DNA from: Mesonia maritima
GTDB taxonomy: Bacteria > Bacteroidota > Bacteroidia > Flavobacteriales > Flavobacteriaceae
Assembly (NCBI RefSeq): GCF_042433895.1
Contig: NZ_JBHLUA010000002.1
Location: forward strand, 62,001 to 126,000
DNA: 64,000 bases
Reading direction: 5' to 3'
Position numbers and translations under genes: made by a program. The notes beneath the pieces are model-generated. The model saw only the letters and a program-made list of their open reading frames with translations. It was not told the DNA's origin and searched no databases. Shown in pieces: positions 46,593-54,774 of this stretch. Every line of letters begins with the position of its first letter. Position 1 is the first letter of the stretch.

Positions 46593-47030
46593 TTACAACT
46601 TATGCTTTTCTTTCCACTTTTTAAAAAAATCTGGTGTGTTTAAAACGAGTTCTCTGTTTTCATCTACAAAAACCTGAGTGGTTTTACCCGTGCAAATTAA
46701 TTGGTCATCCTGATTTCTAATCACATAAGAGAAAATTAATTTTGCCGCTAATGAGTTCACAAAAGTGGTTTCGATAATTGCGGTATCACCATATTTTAAA
46801 GGGTGTTTGTGTTTACATTCAAAAGAAACAATAGGCGTGCCAAACCCCATTTTCTTTACATCGAGATAAGAGAACTTATGTTGACTGCAAAAAGCTTCGC
46901 GCGCATCTTCAAAATACAATAAGTAATTTCCGTGCCACACGATCTGAAAGGGATCGCAATCGCTAAAACGAACTTTTGTGTGATGAATATGTGATAAATT
47001 GTTTGTAGAATTAGCCTTCATGGTCAACAA
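46593..47030 (-). CDS. hotdog acyl-CoA thioesterase (4HBT family), ApeK-like
   Basis: This is a 145-residue single hotdog domain. FSDCDPFQIVWHGNYLLYFEDAREAF contains the 4-hydroxybenzoyl-CoA thioesterase-type pattern (Asp with WHGNY). It may release wrongly loaded acyl groups or supply a free aryl acid. The start overlaps the upstream dehydratase-like gene by 20 bases. An ATG at codon 4 would shorten that overlap. Confidence 0.83.
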   Translation of the reverse strand: MLTMKANSTNNLSHIHHTKVRFSDCDPFQIVWHGNYLLYFEDAREAFCSQHKFSYLDVKKMGFGTPIVSFECKHKHPLKYGDTAIIETTFVNSLAAKLIFSYVIRNQDDQLICTGKTTQVFVDENRELVLNTPDFFKKWKEKHKL

Positions 47031-47454
47031 GATATGTTTTTATTTCAGCGCGTGCGATAATTTCTTCCTTTTCATTTTTTATCGTAACTACCGAATCTCT
47101 TATTCCCGCAATTTCATGCAAATTTTTAATGGTAGATGTTATGGTAGAATTTACACGCGGAAGTTTATTTATTTCAGCAGATTTTATGGAAACAATGTAA
47201 CCGATTTGTGGTTTTCCGTTAGTAAGTTGCTTCGCTAAAAAACCACTTTGCAAGGCTATACTTTGCGCCATATATTCTAACAAACCGGCTTCCGAAAATT
47301 TATTTTCTTCTACTAAAATATTATTTGGTTCAATTTTTAAAGCGGTAATCCCTTCTTCTGAAGAACAGGACAATAGAGAACTCACCATAATAAAGGGTTC
47401 TTTCTGCGGAATTAATTTTTTAATTTCTTCTAGCGTATGAATAGGAAGTTTCAT
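47011..47454 (-). CDS. second dehydratase-like hotdog protein, ApeP-type
   Basis: In this 147-residue hotdog protein the start PIHTLEEIKKLIPQKEPFIMVSSLL resembles FabZ/ApeP, but the FabZ HFPxxP motif is replaced by the region FSEAGLLEYMAQSIALQSGF, typical of ApeP-like partners. It is probably the non-standard half of a dehydratase pair with the protein at 40575. It is followed closely by the thioesterase and preceded (2 bases) by the acyltransferase gene. Confidence 0.8.
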   Translation of the reverse strand: MKLPIHTLEEIKKLIPQKEPFIMVSSLLSCSSEEGITALKIEPNNILVEENKFSEAGLLEYMAQSIALQSGFLAKQLTNGKPQIGYIVSIKSAEINKLPRVNSTITSTIKNLHEIAGIRDSVVTIKNEKEEIIARAEIKTYLVDHEG

Positions 47455-47455
47455 C

Positions 47456-48349
47456 TTAATTCTTCAGTTTTTCTTTTTTAAAATCTGCCCAATAATCGTA
47501 AAAATTAAACCACTGGTTGGGATATTTTTTCACCATTTCAGTTAAATTATCAGTATACAATTTTAAAATTTCTTTCTCTGAATTTATTTCCGTTTCGCAA
47601 GGTCTGGCATATAAATGATAATGAAATCCTTTTTCACGCATAATATGAACAAATAAAACCGGACGCTTTTTTTTAGCTACTAATTTAAACGGACCGCTAA
47701 AAAAATCTGTTCTCTTTCCTAAAAATTCTTGGGTTAGAGATTTTCCTTCTCCGCTTCTATCTGCTGCAAACACCAATAACTCATTATTTTTTAAGGCTTC
47801 ATTTATTTTAAAAATATGCGATAAATCTTCTTCAACCACAATTAAATTTAAATTGGTTTTTCCGGTAACCGATTCTAAATATTCCTTGATATTTTCATGC
47901 TCCAAATCGGTGACCACCATATTTATTTTCGCAGGATTTTCAAGGGTTTCAAAAAATGTTCTTGAAATATTAAAGTTACCGATATGCGCTGTAAATAAAA
48001 TTCCGCCTTCGCCTTTTTTTAATAAATTTTCGATGTGATGCACGCCATCAAATTCATAGGTGAATTTATCTCGATGCCCTACGGTAACCGCAATTCTATC
48101 GATTAAGGTTTGCCCAAAAACGTAATAACTTTTAAAAATTTGGAAAAAAGAACTTACTTTAGAATAGCCCAAACGTCTATGGAAAAAAACAAAAATACTT
48201 TTAGAAGCTTTTGGAGCAGAAAATACAAAATAAGGAACCGGCAAGCACAATAAAATATAAGCGGCACGTAAGCCAAAATGTTTAATAAAAAACACAAAAA
48301 CTTTGAGTCCGGAAACGGTTCCTCTGGATTTTCCTTTCCACTCAGCCAT
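47456..48349 (-). CDS. LpxL/HtrB-type lysophospholipid acyltransferase with altered catalytic motif
   Basis: This 297-residue protein has one membrane segment near the start (about 25-50). The family motif HX4(D/E) reads HIGNFN here: His122 is kept, but the acid is Asn127. AADRSGEGKSL and the following FFSGPFKLV match the rest of the family. It could transfer the polyene acyl chain to a lipid, as in aryl polyene clusters. The Asn change could mean a changed mechanism or a non-catalytic role. The gene is five bases from FabG. Confidence 0.82.
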   Translation of the reverse strand: MAEWKGKSRGTVSGLKVFVFFIKHFGLRAAYILLCLPVPYFVFSAPKASKSIFVFFHRRLGYSKVSSFFQIFKSYYVFGQTLIDRIAVTVGHRDKFTYEFDGVHHIENLLKKGEGGILFTAHIGNFNISRTFFETLENPAKINMVVTDLEHENIKEYLESVTGKTNLNLIVVEEDLSHIFKINEALKNNELLVFAADRSGEGKSLTQEFLGKRTDFFSGPFKLVAKKKRPVLFVHIMREKGFHYHLYARPCETEINSEKEILKLYTDNLTEMVKKYPNQWFNFYDYWADFKKEKLKN

Positions 48350-48353
48350 AGAT

Positions 48354-49085
48354 TTAGGTAGGAATTCCGCCGTTAATATTAATGACTTCTCCGGTAATAT
48401 AAGCTGCCTTTTTGGAAGCTAAAAAACAAACCAAATCGGCTACTTCTTCCGGTTTTCCAAAGCGATTTATCGGGATTTGCTTTTTCAGTTCCTTTTCGTC
48501 TAAATCTTTGGTCATATCGGAACTTATAAAACCAGGGGCAACTGCATTTACGGTAACTTTTCGTTTGGCAACTTCTTGCGCCAAAGCTTTTGTGGCACCA
48601 ATTAAACCTGCTTTTGCCGCAGAATAATTGGTTTGTCCTGCTGTACCAATTACACCGGAAACCGAAGAAATATTAATAATTCTTCCGTAGCGATTTCTAA
48701 GCATTTGTTGAATAAAATAATGCGTGACATTATAAAAACCGTTTAGCGTGGTTTGCAAAACCTTGTTCCAATCTTCGGTAGAATTCCACATAAATAAACC
48801 GTCGGCAGTAATTCCGGCATTATTAACAATGACTTCTATTTTTGCATCCGGATTTTTTTCTTCCCATTTTTTTAATACTTCTGTAGTTTCTTCCGCGTTA
48901 GCGACATCAAATTTTAAAAGATCACATTTTACCTTGAAACGTTCGATTTCTTGCTGTGTATTTTCTGCGGCTTCCGTATTATTTTTATAAGTTAGAAGAA
49001 TATTATAGTTTAATTCTGAAGCCAATGAAATTGCAATTGCTTTTCCAATTCCTCTTGAACCGCCAGTAATTAAAGCATATTTCAT
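48354..49085 (-). CDS. 3-oxoacyl-ACP reductase FabG-type (ApeQ-like)
   Basis: This is a 243-residue short-chain dehydrogenase. It has the N-terminal TGGSRGIGKAI (NADP binding), NNAGITADGLF and the catalytic ISSVSG ... YSAAKAG (Ser, Tyr, Lys). It reduces the 3-keto group on the ACP-bound chain with NADPH. It sits second in the operon after the ammonia-lyase gene, with a 2-base gap to it. A housekeeping fabG would be expected elsewhere. Confidence 0.92.
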   Translation of the reverse strand: MKYALITGGSRGIGKAIAISLASELNYNILLTYKNNTEAAENTQQEIERFKVKCDLLKFDVANAEETTEVLKKWEEKNPDAKIEVIVNNAGITADGLFMWNSTEDWNKVLQTTLNGFYNVTHYFIQQMLRNRYGRIINISSVSGVIGTAGQTNYSAAKAGLIGATKALAQEVAKRKVTVNAVAPGFISSDMTKDLDEKELKKQIPINRFGKPEEVADLVCFLASKKAAYITGEVININGGIPT

Positions 49086-49087
49086 AC

Positions 49088-50626
49088 TTATTTTTTTTCT
49101 GAATAAACTTCGTGTTCAAGTAAATAAGATTTCATCTCTTGAACAAAAGGATACATTATTTGATCTTCGGAAAACTTCGGAATAAATTCTTGTATTTTTT
49201 GAAGTTCTTTTCGAGAAGTTGACGATAATTCGTCTAAAATATCTAATTGATAAACGGCTTGAACTAACGTGATTAATTCGATAGCAACGACTTCAAAAGA
49301 ATTTTCAATTACATTTTTTGTCATATTCGCGGCGTTAGTTCCCATACTTACAATATCCTGATTGTCGTTGTTATTAGGAATACTGTGAATATACATAGAA
49401 TTAGAAAGCGCCTGATTTTCTGCCGTGGTAGAAACCGCGGTAAATTGCGTGCCTTGCATCCCAAAATTAAGTCCTAATTTTCCTGAATTTACAAAAGGCG
49501 TTAAAAAGTTATTGAGGTTCGAATTTAATAAATAATTAAGCTGGCGTTCGGCTAACATCGATAATTTGGTGATGACTAGTTTTAGTTTATCCATTTCTAA
49601 AGCAACATAATCACCATGAAAATTTCCGCCATGATAAACATTTTTGGAAGCAACATCAATTATAGGATTGTCGTTAGCAGAATTTACTTCTTCCACTAAA
49701 ATTTTCTTCACTTGTTTTAGGGTGTCTTCCACCGGACCTAAAATTTGCGGTACACAACGCAAACTATAGTATTCTTGAACTTTTTCTTTAAAAACTTTTT
49801 CTTTCGTTGGTTTGAAAAGATGCTGATCGCGTTTTTTTATTCGGCTGCTATCGGCTAAATGATTACGCATCTTTTCAGCAATATTTTTTTGCCCCTCATG
49901 AAGTTTTGCTTCATTTAAAGGAGCCGAAAAATGATCTTCATAGGCTTTTACCACTTCATTAATTAACGAACTACAAAACACAGCCCAATTCAACAGGCGT
50001 TCGGCGTAAATGGTATTTACAATGCCAATTCCAGTCATCACCGAAGTACCGTTCATTAAAGCCAAACCTTCCCTGCATTTTATTTGAATCGGTTTAATTT
50101 TTTCAGCTTTAAACGCAATTTCTGTCGCTACGCGTTTTCCTTTATAGAACACTTCACCCTCACCAATTAAGACTAAGGCCAAATGCGCTAATTGCACTAA
50201 ATCTCCACTCGCTCCTACTCCGCCATGTTCAAAAATAAGTGGGGTAATATTTTTATTAATAAGTTGCGTCATTACTTCAACAACACTTTTATGAACGCCA
50301 GACTTCCCTAAACTTAAGGTGTTTAAACGCGCTAGCATTAAAGCTTTTACATAAACTGGCGCTAAAATTTTACCGGTCCCTGAAGCGTGACTTCTAATTA
50401 AATTATATTGAAGTGAATGCTGATCGTCTTCATCTATTTTATACTGCGCCATCGGTCCAAAACCGGTGTTTACACCGTAAATAACTTTATCTTTAGAAAA
50501 CTCTTGAAGAAATTTATAGCTTTTTTCTATTCTAGTAAATTGTTTCGTAGAAAGTTCCACTTTTTCGTTTTCAAATAAAACCGAATAAAAATCTTGAAGT
50601 TGTATAGATTGAGTTACTTTTAGCAT
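49088..50626 (-). CDS. aromatic amino acid ammonia-lyase, probably tyrosine ammonia-lyase
   Basis: In this 512-residue HAL/PAL/TAL enzyme Ala139-Ser140-Gly141 in GGVGASGDL form the MIO cofactor by self-cyclisation. The substrate-selectivity region reads LQYNLIRSHASGTG. From memory this stretch and much of the chain closely match the experimentally tyrosine-specific Flavobacterium johnsoniae enzyme, so 4-coumarate is the likely product, supplying the aryl head group. It is the first gene of the minus-strand operon. A palindrome and -7 box lie just upstream. The SH pair alone would also fit a histidine lyase. Confidence 0.88.
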   Translation of the reverse strand: MLKVTQSIQLQDFYSVLFENEKVELSTKQFTRIEKSYKFLQEFSKDKVIYGVNTGFGPMAQYKIDEDDQHSLQYNLIRSHASGTGKILAPVYVKALMLARLNTLSLGKSGVHKSVVEVMTQLINKNITPLIFEHGGVGASGDLVQLAHLALVLIGEGEVFYKGKRVATEIAFKAEKIKPIQIKCREGLALMNGTSVMTGIGIVNTIYAERLLNWAVFCSSLINEVVKAYEDHFSAPLNEAKLHEGQKNIAEKMRNHLADSSRIKKRDQHLFKPTKEKVFKEKVQEYYSLRCVPQILGPVEDTLKQVKKILVEEVNSANDNPIIDVASKNVYHGGNFHGDYVALEMDKLKLVITKLSMLAERQLNYLLNSNLNNFLTPFVNSGKLGLNFGMQGTQFTAVSTTAENQALSNSMYIHSIPNNNDNQDIVSMGTNAANMTKNVIENSFEVVAIELITLVQAVYQLDILDELSSTSRKELQKIQEFIPKFSEDQIMYPFVQEMKSYLLEHEVYSEKK

Positions 50627-50645
50627 AAAATCAGATAAATTATGA

Positions 50646-50662
50646 GCGCTAGTAGCTAGCGC
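50646..50662. promoter_or_regulatory. operator-like palindrome between the divergent pigment genes
   Basis: The site is GCGCTAG, three bases, CTAGCGC, a perfect 7-bp inverted repeat. It lies 20 bases before the ammonia-lyase start and overlaps the edge of its predicted -7 box by one base. This is where a repressor would control the whole pigment operon. No regulator gene is seen nearby. Confidence 0.5.
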
Positions 50663-50669
50663 AAATGTA
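50662..50669 (-). promoter_or_regulatory. -7 box candidate for the pigment operon
   Basis: On the minus strand this reads TACATTTG, matching TAnnTTTG, 36 bases before the ammonia-lyase start. Upstream, a T-rich block (TTTTC) lies at about the -33 distance. The box directly abuts the palindrome at 50646-50662. Confidence 0.4.
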
Positions 50670-50698
50670 GTATATTTACCGCATAAAGAAAATCTAGG

Positions 50699-51943
50699 AT
50701 GATAAAAGAGTGTGTAGATGTTCTTATTATTGGCGCCGGACCTTCTGGAACGGTAGCCGCATCTTTCTTACGTAAAAAAGGCTTTTCCGTAAAAATAATT
50801 GAGAAAGAGAAATTTCCAAGATACACCATTGGCGAAAGTTTAATTCCGCGTTGTATGGATAATTTTGAAGAAGCCGGATTATTAGAATGTCTTAAAAAAC
50901 AGCATTACCAAGTAAAAAGAGGCGCCCGATTTATTAGAAATGGAGTCGAAGGAAATTTTGATTTTTCTGAAAAATTTGGCGAAGGTTGGGACTGGACGTG
51001 GCAAGTACCGCGCGATCATTTTGATAATGTCTTAGCTGAAGAATGCCTAAAAAAAGGTGTTTCTATTGAATTTGAAACCAACGTAGAACATGTTGATTTT
51101 TTAGCTTCTGAAAAAGTGATGGTCACTACATCAAAAAATAGCACCATCGAAAAATACCAAGTGAGATTTATTATCGATGCCAGCGGACCCGGAAGGGTTT
51201 TAGCCAAACAATTAAACTTGGAAGCTGAGCCGAAAACTGCAATACATTCTTCCATTTTTACCCAAGTAAACGATATTAACCGACCACAAGGAAAAGAAGG
51301 AGAACTCATCACGTTTGATATTATTGAAAAAGAAGTTTGGTTTTGGTACATCCCCTTTTCCAATGGAAATACCAGTATTGGCTTTGTGGGAAAAAAAGAG
51401 TGGTTTCAAAAATTTTCTATTAACCCTTCTGAAGCATTAACACAAATGCTTCCCGAAACTAAAAAATATTACCATCAATTTAAAAATCTCGATTTTAATT
51501 TTAAACCGATCAAAATAAATAATATCGCTAAAAATGTGACCAAATTTTACGGAGATAACTTCGTGTTAACCGGAAACAGTGCAGAATTTTTAGATCCTGT
51601 TTTTTCTTCAGGGGTTTCTTTTGCTACTGAATCCGGTTTATTAGCCGCAAAATTATGTGCAAAACAATTAAACGGCGAAAAAGTAGATTGGCAAAAAGAA
51701 TATGTAGATTACATGCAAAAAGGCGTAGAAGTATTTTCTACCTATGTAAAAGAATGGTACACAGGTAATTTGCAAAAATTAATTCTACATCAAAACCCTA
51801 CCCAAGAAATAAAAAGACAAATTTGTGCTGTGTTAGCTGGCTATGTATGGAATAAGAACAATCCTTTTGTAAGAAATCATCAAAAAATGATTCCGTTAGT
51901 CGTAAAAATAATTGAAGCAGAAAATTCTATTGAAGCTAAGTAA
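50699..51943 (+). CDS. FAD-dependent oxidoreductase of the flavin halogenase/hydroxylase type
   Basis: In this 414-residue protein the Rossmann motif GAGPSG is at residues 12-17. FPRYTIGESLIP (39-50) and VKRGARF (Lys73) follow the pattern of phenol/pyrrole flavin halogenases, and WFWYIP (214-219) fits the WxWxIP halogenase motif. It may chlorinate, hydroxylate or oxidise the aryl head group. Related FAD enzymes such as geranylgeranyl reductases share parts of these motifs, so halogenation is not proven. It is divergent from the pigment operon, sharing its 72-base control region. Confidence 0.82.
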   Translation: MIKECVDVLIIGAGPSGTVAASFLRKKGFSVKIIEKEKFPRYTIGESLIPRCMDNFEEAGLLECLKKQHYQVKRGARFIRNGVEGNFDFSEKFGEGWDWTWQVPRDHFDNVLAEECLKKGVSIEFETNVEHVDFLASEKVMVTTSKNSTIEKYQVRFIIDASGPGRVLAKQLNLEAEPKTAIHSSIFTQVNDINRPQGKEGELITFDIIEKEVWFWYIPFSNGNTSIGFVGKKEWFQKFSINPSEALTQMLPETKKYYHQFKNLDFNFKPIKINNIAKNVTKFYGDNFVLTGNSAEFLDPVFSSGVSFATESGLLAAKLCAKQLNGEKVDWQKEYVDYMQKGVEVFSTYVKEWYTGNLQKLILHQNPTQEIKRQICAVLAGYVWNKNNPFVRNHQKMIPLVVKIIEAENSIEAK

Positions 51944-52060
51944 TTGCAAGTTAGAAATGTAGAATTTCGTTAAAAAAAAAGCTAAAAATACTTTGGTTAG
52001 AAGCTAAGTATGTTTTAAGTTTGCAACCGCAAAAACATTTGCATACGTTCATAATTTAAC

Positions 52061-52146
52061 GGAGAGGTGGCAGAGTGGTAATGCAGCAGCCTGCTAAGCT
52101 GTCATCCTTCTTGGATGCCCGGGTTCGAATCCCGGTCTCTCCGCCA
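52061..52146 (+). tRNA. tRNA-Ser(GCT)
   Basis: The cloverleaf closes with acceptor GGAGAGG against TCTCTCC. The anticodon loop carries GCT (CTGCTAA), a long variable arm is present and the T-loop is GGTTCGAAT. The CCA end is encoded. It decodes AGC/AGT. Confidence 0.95.
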
Positions 52147-52212
52147 CTAAAAAAGAGTTTGCAGAAGTAAAAATTAGTTTTATATTTGCACTCGCAAACA
52201 GATAACCATTAT

Positions 52213-52287
52213 CGGGGTGTAGCGTAGCCCGGTTATCGCGCCTGCTTTGGGAGCAGGAGGTCGCAGGTTCGAATCCTGCCACCCCGA
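52213..52287 (+). tRNA. tRNA-Pro(TGG)
   Basis: The acceptor CGGGGTG pairs with CACCCCG. The anticodon stem CCTGC/GCAGG encloses loop TTTGGGA with anticodon TGG. The T-loop is GGTTCGAAT. CCA is not encoded. The integrase gene starts 228 bases downstream, so this 3' end is the probable attachment site of the mobile element. Confidence 0.95.
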
Positions 52288-52317
52288 CAATTACGGTGTC
52301 AACAGACACCAAAATAT

Positions 52318-52373
52318 AGCTAATCTTATGAAAATCAAGGGTTTTCATTTTTCTTGAAATCATAAGATTGGCT
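52318..52373. repeat. long imperfect inverted repeat near the attachment site
   Basis: AGCTAATCTTATGA (52318-52331) pairs with TCATAAGATTGGCT (52360-52373) at 13 of 14 positions. Inside, TCAAG and CTTGA can form a second stem. It lies between tRNA-Pro and the integrase gene and could be a recombination or regulatory structure. It has no T-tract of a terminator. Confidence 0.55.
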
Positions 52374-52389
52374 TTAATATCAATTCAAA

Positions 52390-52420
52390 GGTTACCTATT
52401 CGGTTACCTAAATTGTTACC
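52390..52420 (+). repeat. three short direct repeats (12-base period), integrase arm-site candidates
   Basis: GGTTACCTA occurs at 52390 and 52402, and GTTACC again at 52415, giving a period of about 12 bases. Placed between tRNA-Pro and the integrase gene, these fit arm-type sites for the integrase or an excisionase. Only position and spacing support this. Confidence 0.4.
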
Positions 52421-52514
52421 AGAATTTTCACTACATTGGTAATTCAATAGACTTGACTTTCGCAGCGATTTGACTTTCGTAAACAAATCGATTATTCACT
52501 TAAAGCGAGAGTTT

Positions 52515-53768
52515 ATGCAGACTTCAAAGACTTTTACCATTCATTTTTGGCTGAGTATGGCCAAAGCAAAAGATGATTTTGCACCTATTTATGCCCGTAT
52601 CACGGTCGATGGAAAACGTGCCGAGATCAGTTTAAAACGATCCACATCGGTTACCTATTGGGATACCCGTTCCAAAAGGTCAACACTAAGGACTTCCGAC
52701 GGAAAGGCACTCAATGTTTATCTTGACCAAGTGTATTCTGATTTGTTGGCTTGCCACAAACAGCTTCTGGGCGAATCCAAGTACGTTACCGCCCAGGCGA
52801 TCAAAGCCCGTTACCTCGGGGAAGATGAACAGCACAAAACGCTGCTTCAACTGGTTTCTTACCATAACAAGAATATGGTATCGGTACTCAAACCCGGCAC
52901 CTTGAAAAATTACTTCACTACGGAACGCTATATCAAACGGTATTTGAAGCACAAACTAAAGACCAATGATGTTTTCCTGAAACAACTGTCCTACAAATTC
53001 ATCATTGACTTTGAACAGTTTCTACGTAACGGAAAATCCATAAACCGTTTCCAGCCCCTTAAAAATAATGGGGTTATGAAGCATTTGGAAAGATTGAAAA
53101 AGATGATGAACCTTGCCCTTCGGTTGGAATGGATCGAGAAAGACCCTTTTGTGAGGTTCTCGCTAAAGTTCACAAAACACCAACGGGCATTTCTATCGCA
53201 ATCTGAACTTGAAGTTTTGGAATCCGGTCAGCTTTCAAAAGGGATGCACCAAAAAACGAGGGACGTTTTTGTTTTTGCCTGTTATACGGGATTATCCTAT
53301 ATCGATGTAAAGTTGCTCAGCGATGACCATATTGTACGTGGCATCGATGGGGATTATTGGATATTCACAAAAAGGGAAAAGAACGATGAAGTAGTAAAAA
53401 TCCCGCTTTTGGATAAAGCCCTTGACATCCTGAAAAAGTATGACCAGAGAACTGAAAACAAAAGTGAAAAATTGCTGCCGGTATTTTCCAATCAGAAAAT
53501 AAATAAATATTTGAAGGAAGTAGCTGCTATCCTAAAAATAAATAAGAAGCTTACGTTCCACGCGGCAAGACATACGTTTGCCACTACTGTTACGCTTTCC
53601 AATGGCGTGCCCATTGAGACCGTTTCAAAATTACTCGGTCATACGAAGCTTTCCACAACGCAAATCTACGCTAGGGTCATCGAACAAAAAGTGTCATCGG
53701 ATATGCGTTCGTTGCGCAATAAATTAAACACTACGGACAAGGCCGAAACAAGGGTGCACTATCAATAA
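52515..53768 (+). CDS. int: tyrosine recombinase/integrase of the element
   Basis: This 417-residue protein has an N-terminal arm-binding domain (FTIHFWLSMAKAKDDFAPIYARITVDGKR, read in parts), a SAM-like core-binding domain (about 95-200) and a C-terminal catalytic domain with the R-H-x-x-R-H-Y set. Seen are ACYTGLSYIDV (first Arg region altered to the Bacteroidota form), HAARHTFATT, LLGHTKLSTTQIYAR (Tyr nucleophile). It catalyses integration and excision at tRNA-Pro. The ATG at 52515 starts the family's usual N-terminus. A TTG at 52470 is in frame but falls on the TTGACTTTCG repeat. Confidence 0.92.
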   Translation: MQTSKTFTIHFWLSMAKAKDDFAPIYARITVDGKRAEISLKRSTSVTYWDTRSKRSTLRTSDGKALNVYLDQVYSDLLACHKQLLGESKYVTAQAIKARYLGEDEQHKTLLQLVSYHNKNMVSVLKPGTLKNYFTTERYIKRYLKHKLKTNDVFLKQLSYKFIIDFEQFLRNGKSINRFQPLKNNGVMKHLERLKKMMNLALRLEWIEKDPFVRFSLKFTKHQRAFLSQSELEVLESGQLSKGMHQKTRDVFVFACYTGLSYIDVKLLSDDHIVRGIDGDYWIFTKREKNDEVVKIPLLDKALDILKKYDQRTENKSEKLLPVFSNQKINKYLKEVAAILKINKKLTFHAARHTFATTVTLSNGVPIETVSKLLGHTKLSTTQIYARVIEQKVSSDMRSLRNKLNTTDKAETRVHYQ

Positions 53769-54119
53769 TTCGATTTGGAAAACACCTTTTAGGTTCTAAT
53801 CCAGTCGGCACTCTTATTTTTTTTCGTCTATTCCCTTGCAGATTTGGGTTTTGTATTGAGCCATAAATTTCTGCGTTAAGTCATTTTTTGTTTCGGTCAG
53901 CTGAGGCAACCAAAACCAAACCGGGGGCAAATGTAGCCACATCCCACCGCTTGGTCAAGGTCAAGCCCTCTGGGATGCCGAACATTTTTCTGCGAAAAAT
54001 AACCGCTCATACCTTGCCCCTTCCTCCTTGTGGCTGTTAATGCCCTGTTTTGGTATTGCTCGTTGCCTTACAAGCTGCCAAAACGATTTAAAATAATGTT
54101 TAACTTAAAAATTTTAATT
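53769..54119. other. gene-free stretch after the integrase
   Basis: This holds 351 bases without a convincing gene. The middle is GC-rich. An in-frame extension of the next gene to 54030 is possible but has no protein-like character. No terminator with a clear T-tract or tRNA was seen. It probably contains the promoter of the following gene. Confidence 0.5.
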
Positions 54120-54527
54120 ATGGCAACAACAGTAAAACAAAACGGAACTGCAAAAAAGGAAAATGCATCCGTTAAAAAGGAAGTACAGAAAAAGCTGACC
54201 GATGAAGCCATCGGAAAAGCTGCTTCAACAGAAAAAGCGATAGCATCGAAAAAAGCTACCATCAGTTTGGATGACCGGATCCAGAATTTTGAAAAACTGA
54301 GAGGATTGGCCACCCAACGGGAACGGTTGAACCAAACCTTGAACGAGTTGACAAAGTTCAACTACAATCAAGGGGATTCAGCTTCATTTTACATCCGGGA
54401 TTCCCACAATTTGGAATTTAAAACGACCAATACGAACCTTATCAAATTGGTCACAACTCACTTACAATCTACTTTGGAGGAACGAAAGTCCGAGATTGAG
54501 GAACAGATTGTAAAGTTTGAACTCTAA
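54120..54527 (+). CDS. small element-encoded protein of unknown function, coiled-coil-like
   Basis: In this 135-residue protein the first ~50 residues are rich in Lys, Ala and Glu (MATTVKQNGTAKKENAS...). The C-terminal part (LRGLATQRERLNQTLNELTKF and LQSTLEERKSEIEEQIVKF) looks like helices with heptad character around a short beta core. I have seen similar proteins in flavobacterial integrative elements but know no function. The ATG at 54120 is chosen. It ends before a strong terminator at 54555. Confidence 0.7.
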   Translation: MATTVKQNGTAKKENASVKKEVQKKLTDEAIGKAASTEKAIASKKATISLDDRIQNFEKLRGLATQRERLNQTLNELTKFNYNQGDSASFYIRDSHNLEFKTTNTNLIKLVTTHLQSTLEERKSEIEEQIVKFEL

Positions 54528-54554
54528 GGTAAATCAAATCCTTAAAGCAGGAAG

Positions 54555-54583
54555 CCTACTCCCAAGAGTAGGTTTTCTTTTTT
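54555..54583 (+). terminator. intrinsic terminator
   Basis: A CCTACTC/GAGTAGG stem with a 4-base loop is followed by TTTTCTTTTTT. It ends the small gene at 54120. Confidence 0.8.
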
Positions 54584-54774
54584 CCTTAAAAAAGTGAGGT
54601 ATAGTATTCAATCAATATGTGCGCAAAGGTAAACTCGTAAAATACTCCCATCAAAAGCTTACGGCATAAAGCCGCTCCCGCACTCGCTATTTATTCCGTT
54701 TCCTTTTGAGCCGAGATTTTATCTTCCGTTTGGTTCTAGCTTAAATATTAATTGTTTAACTAAAATCAAATGTT

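Noticed and set aside
52094..52363. Minus-strand open frame across the two tRNA genes, with VAGFEPATSCSQS-like text
   Set aside because: It is the well-known false protein made by reading tRNA genes in antisense; the two cloverleaves explain the sequence.
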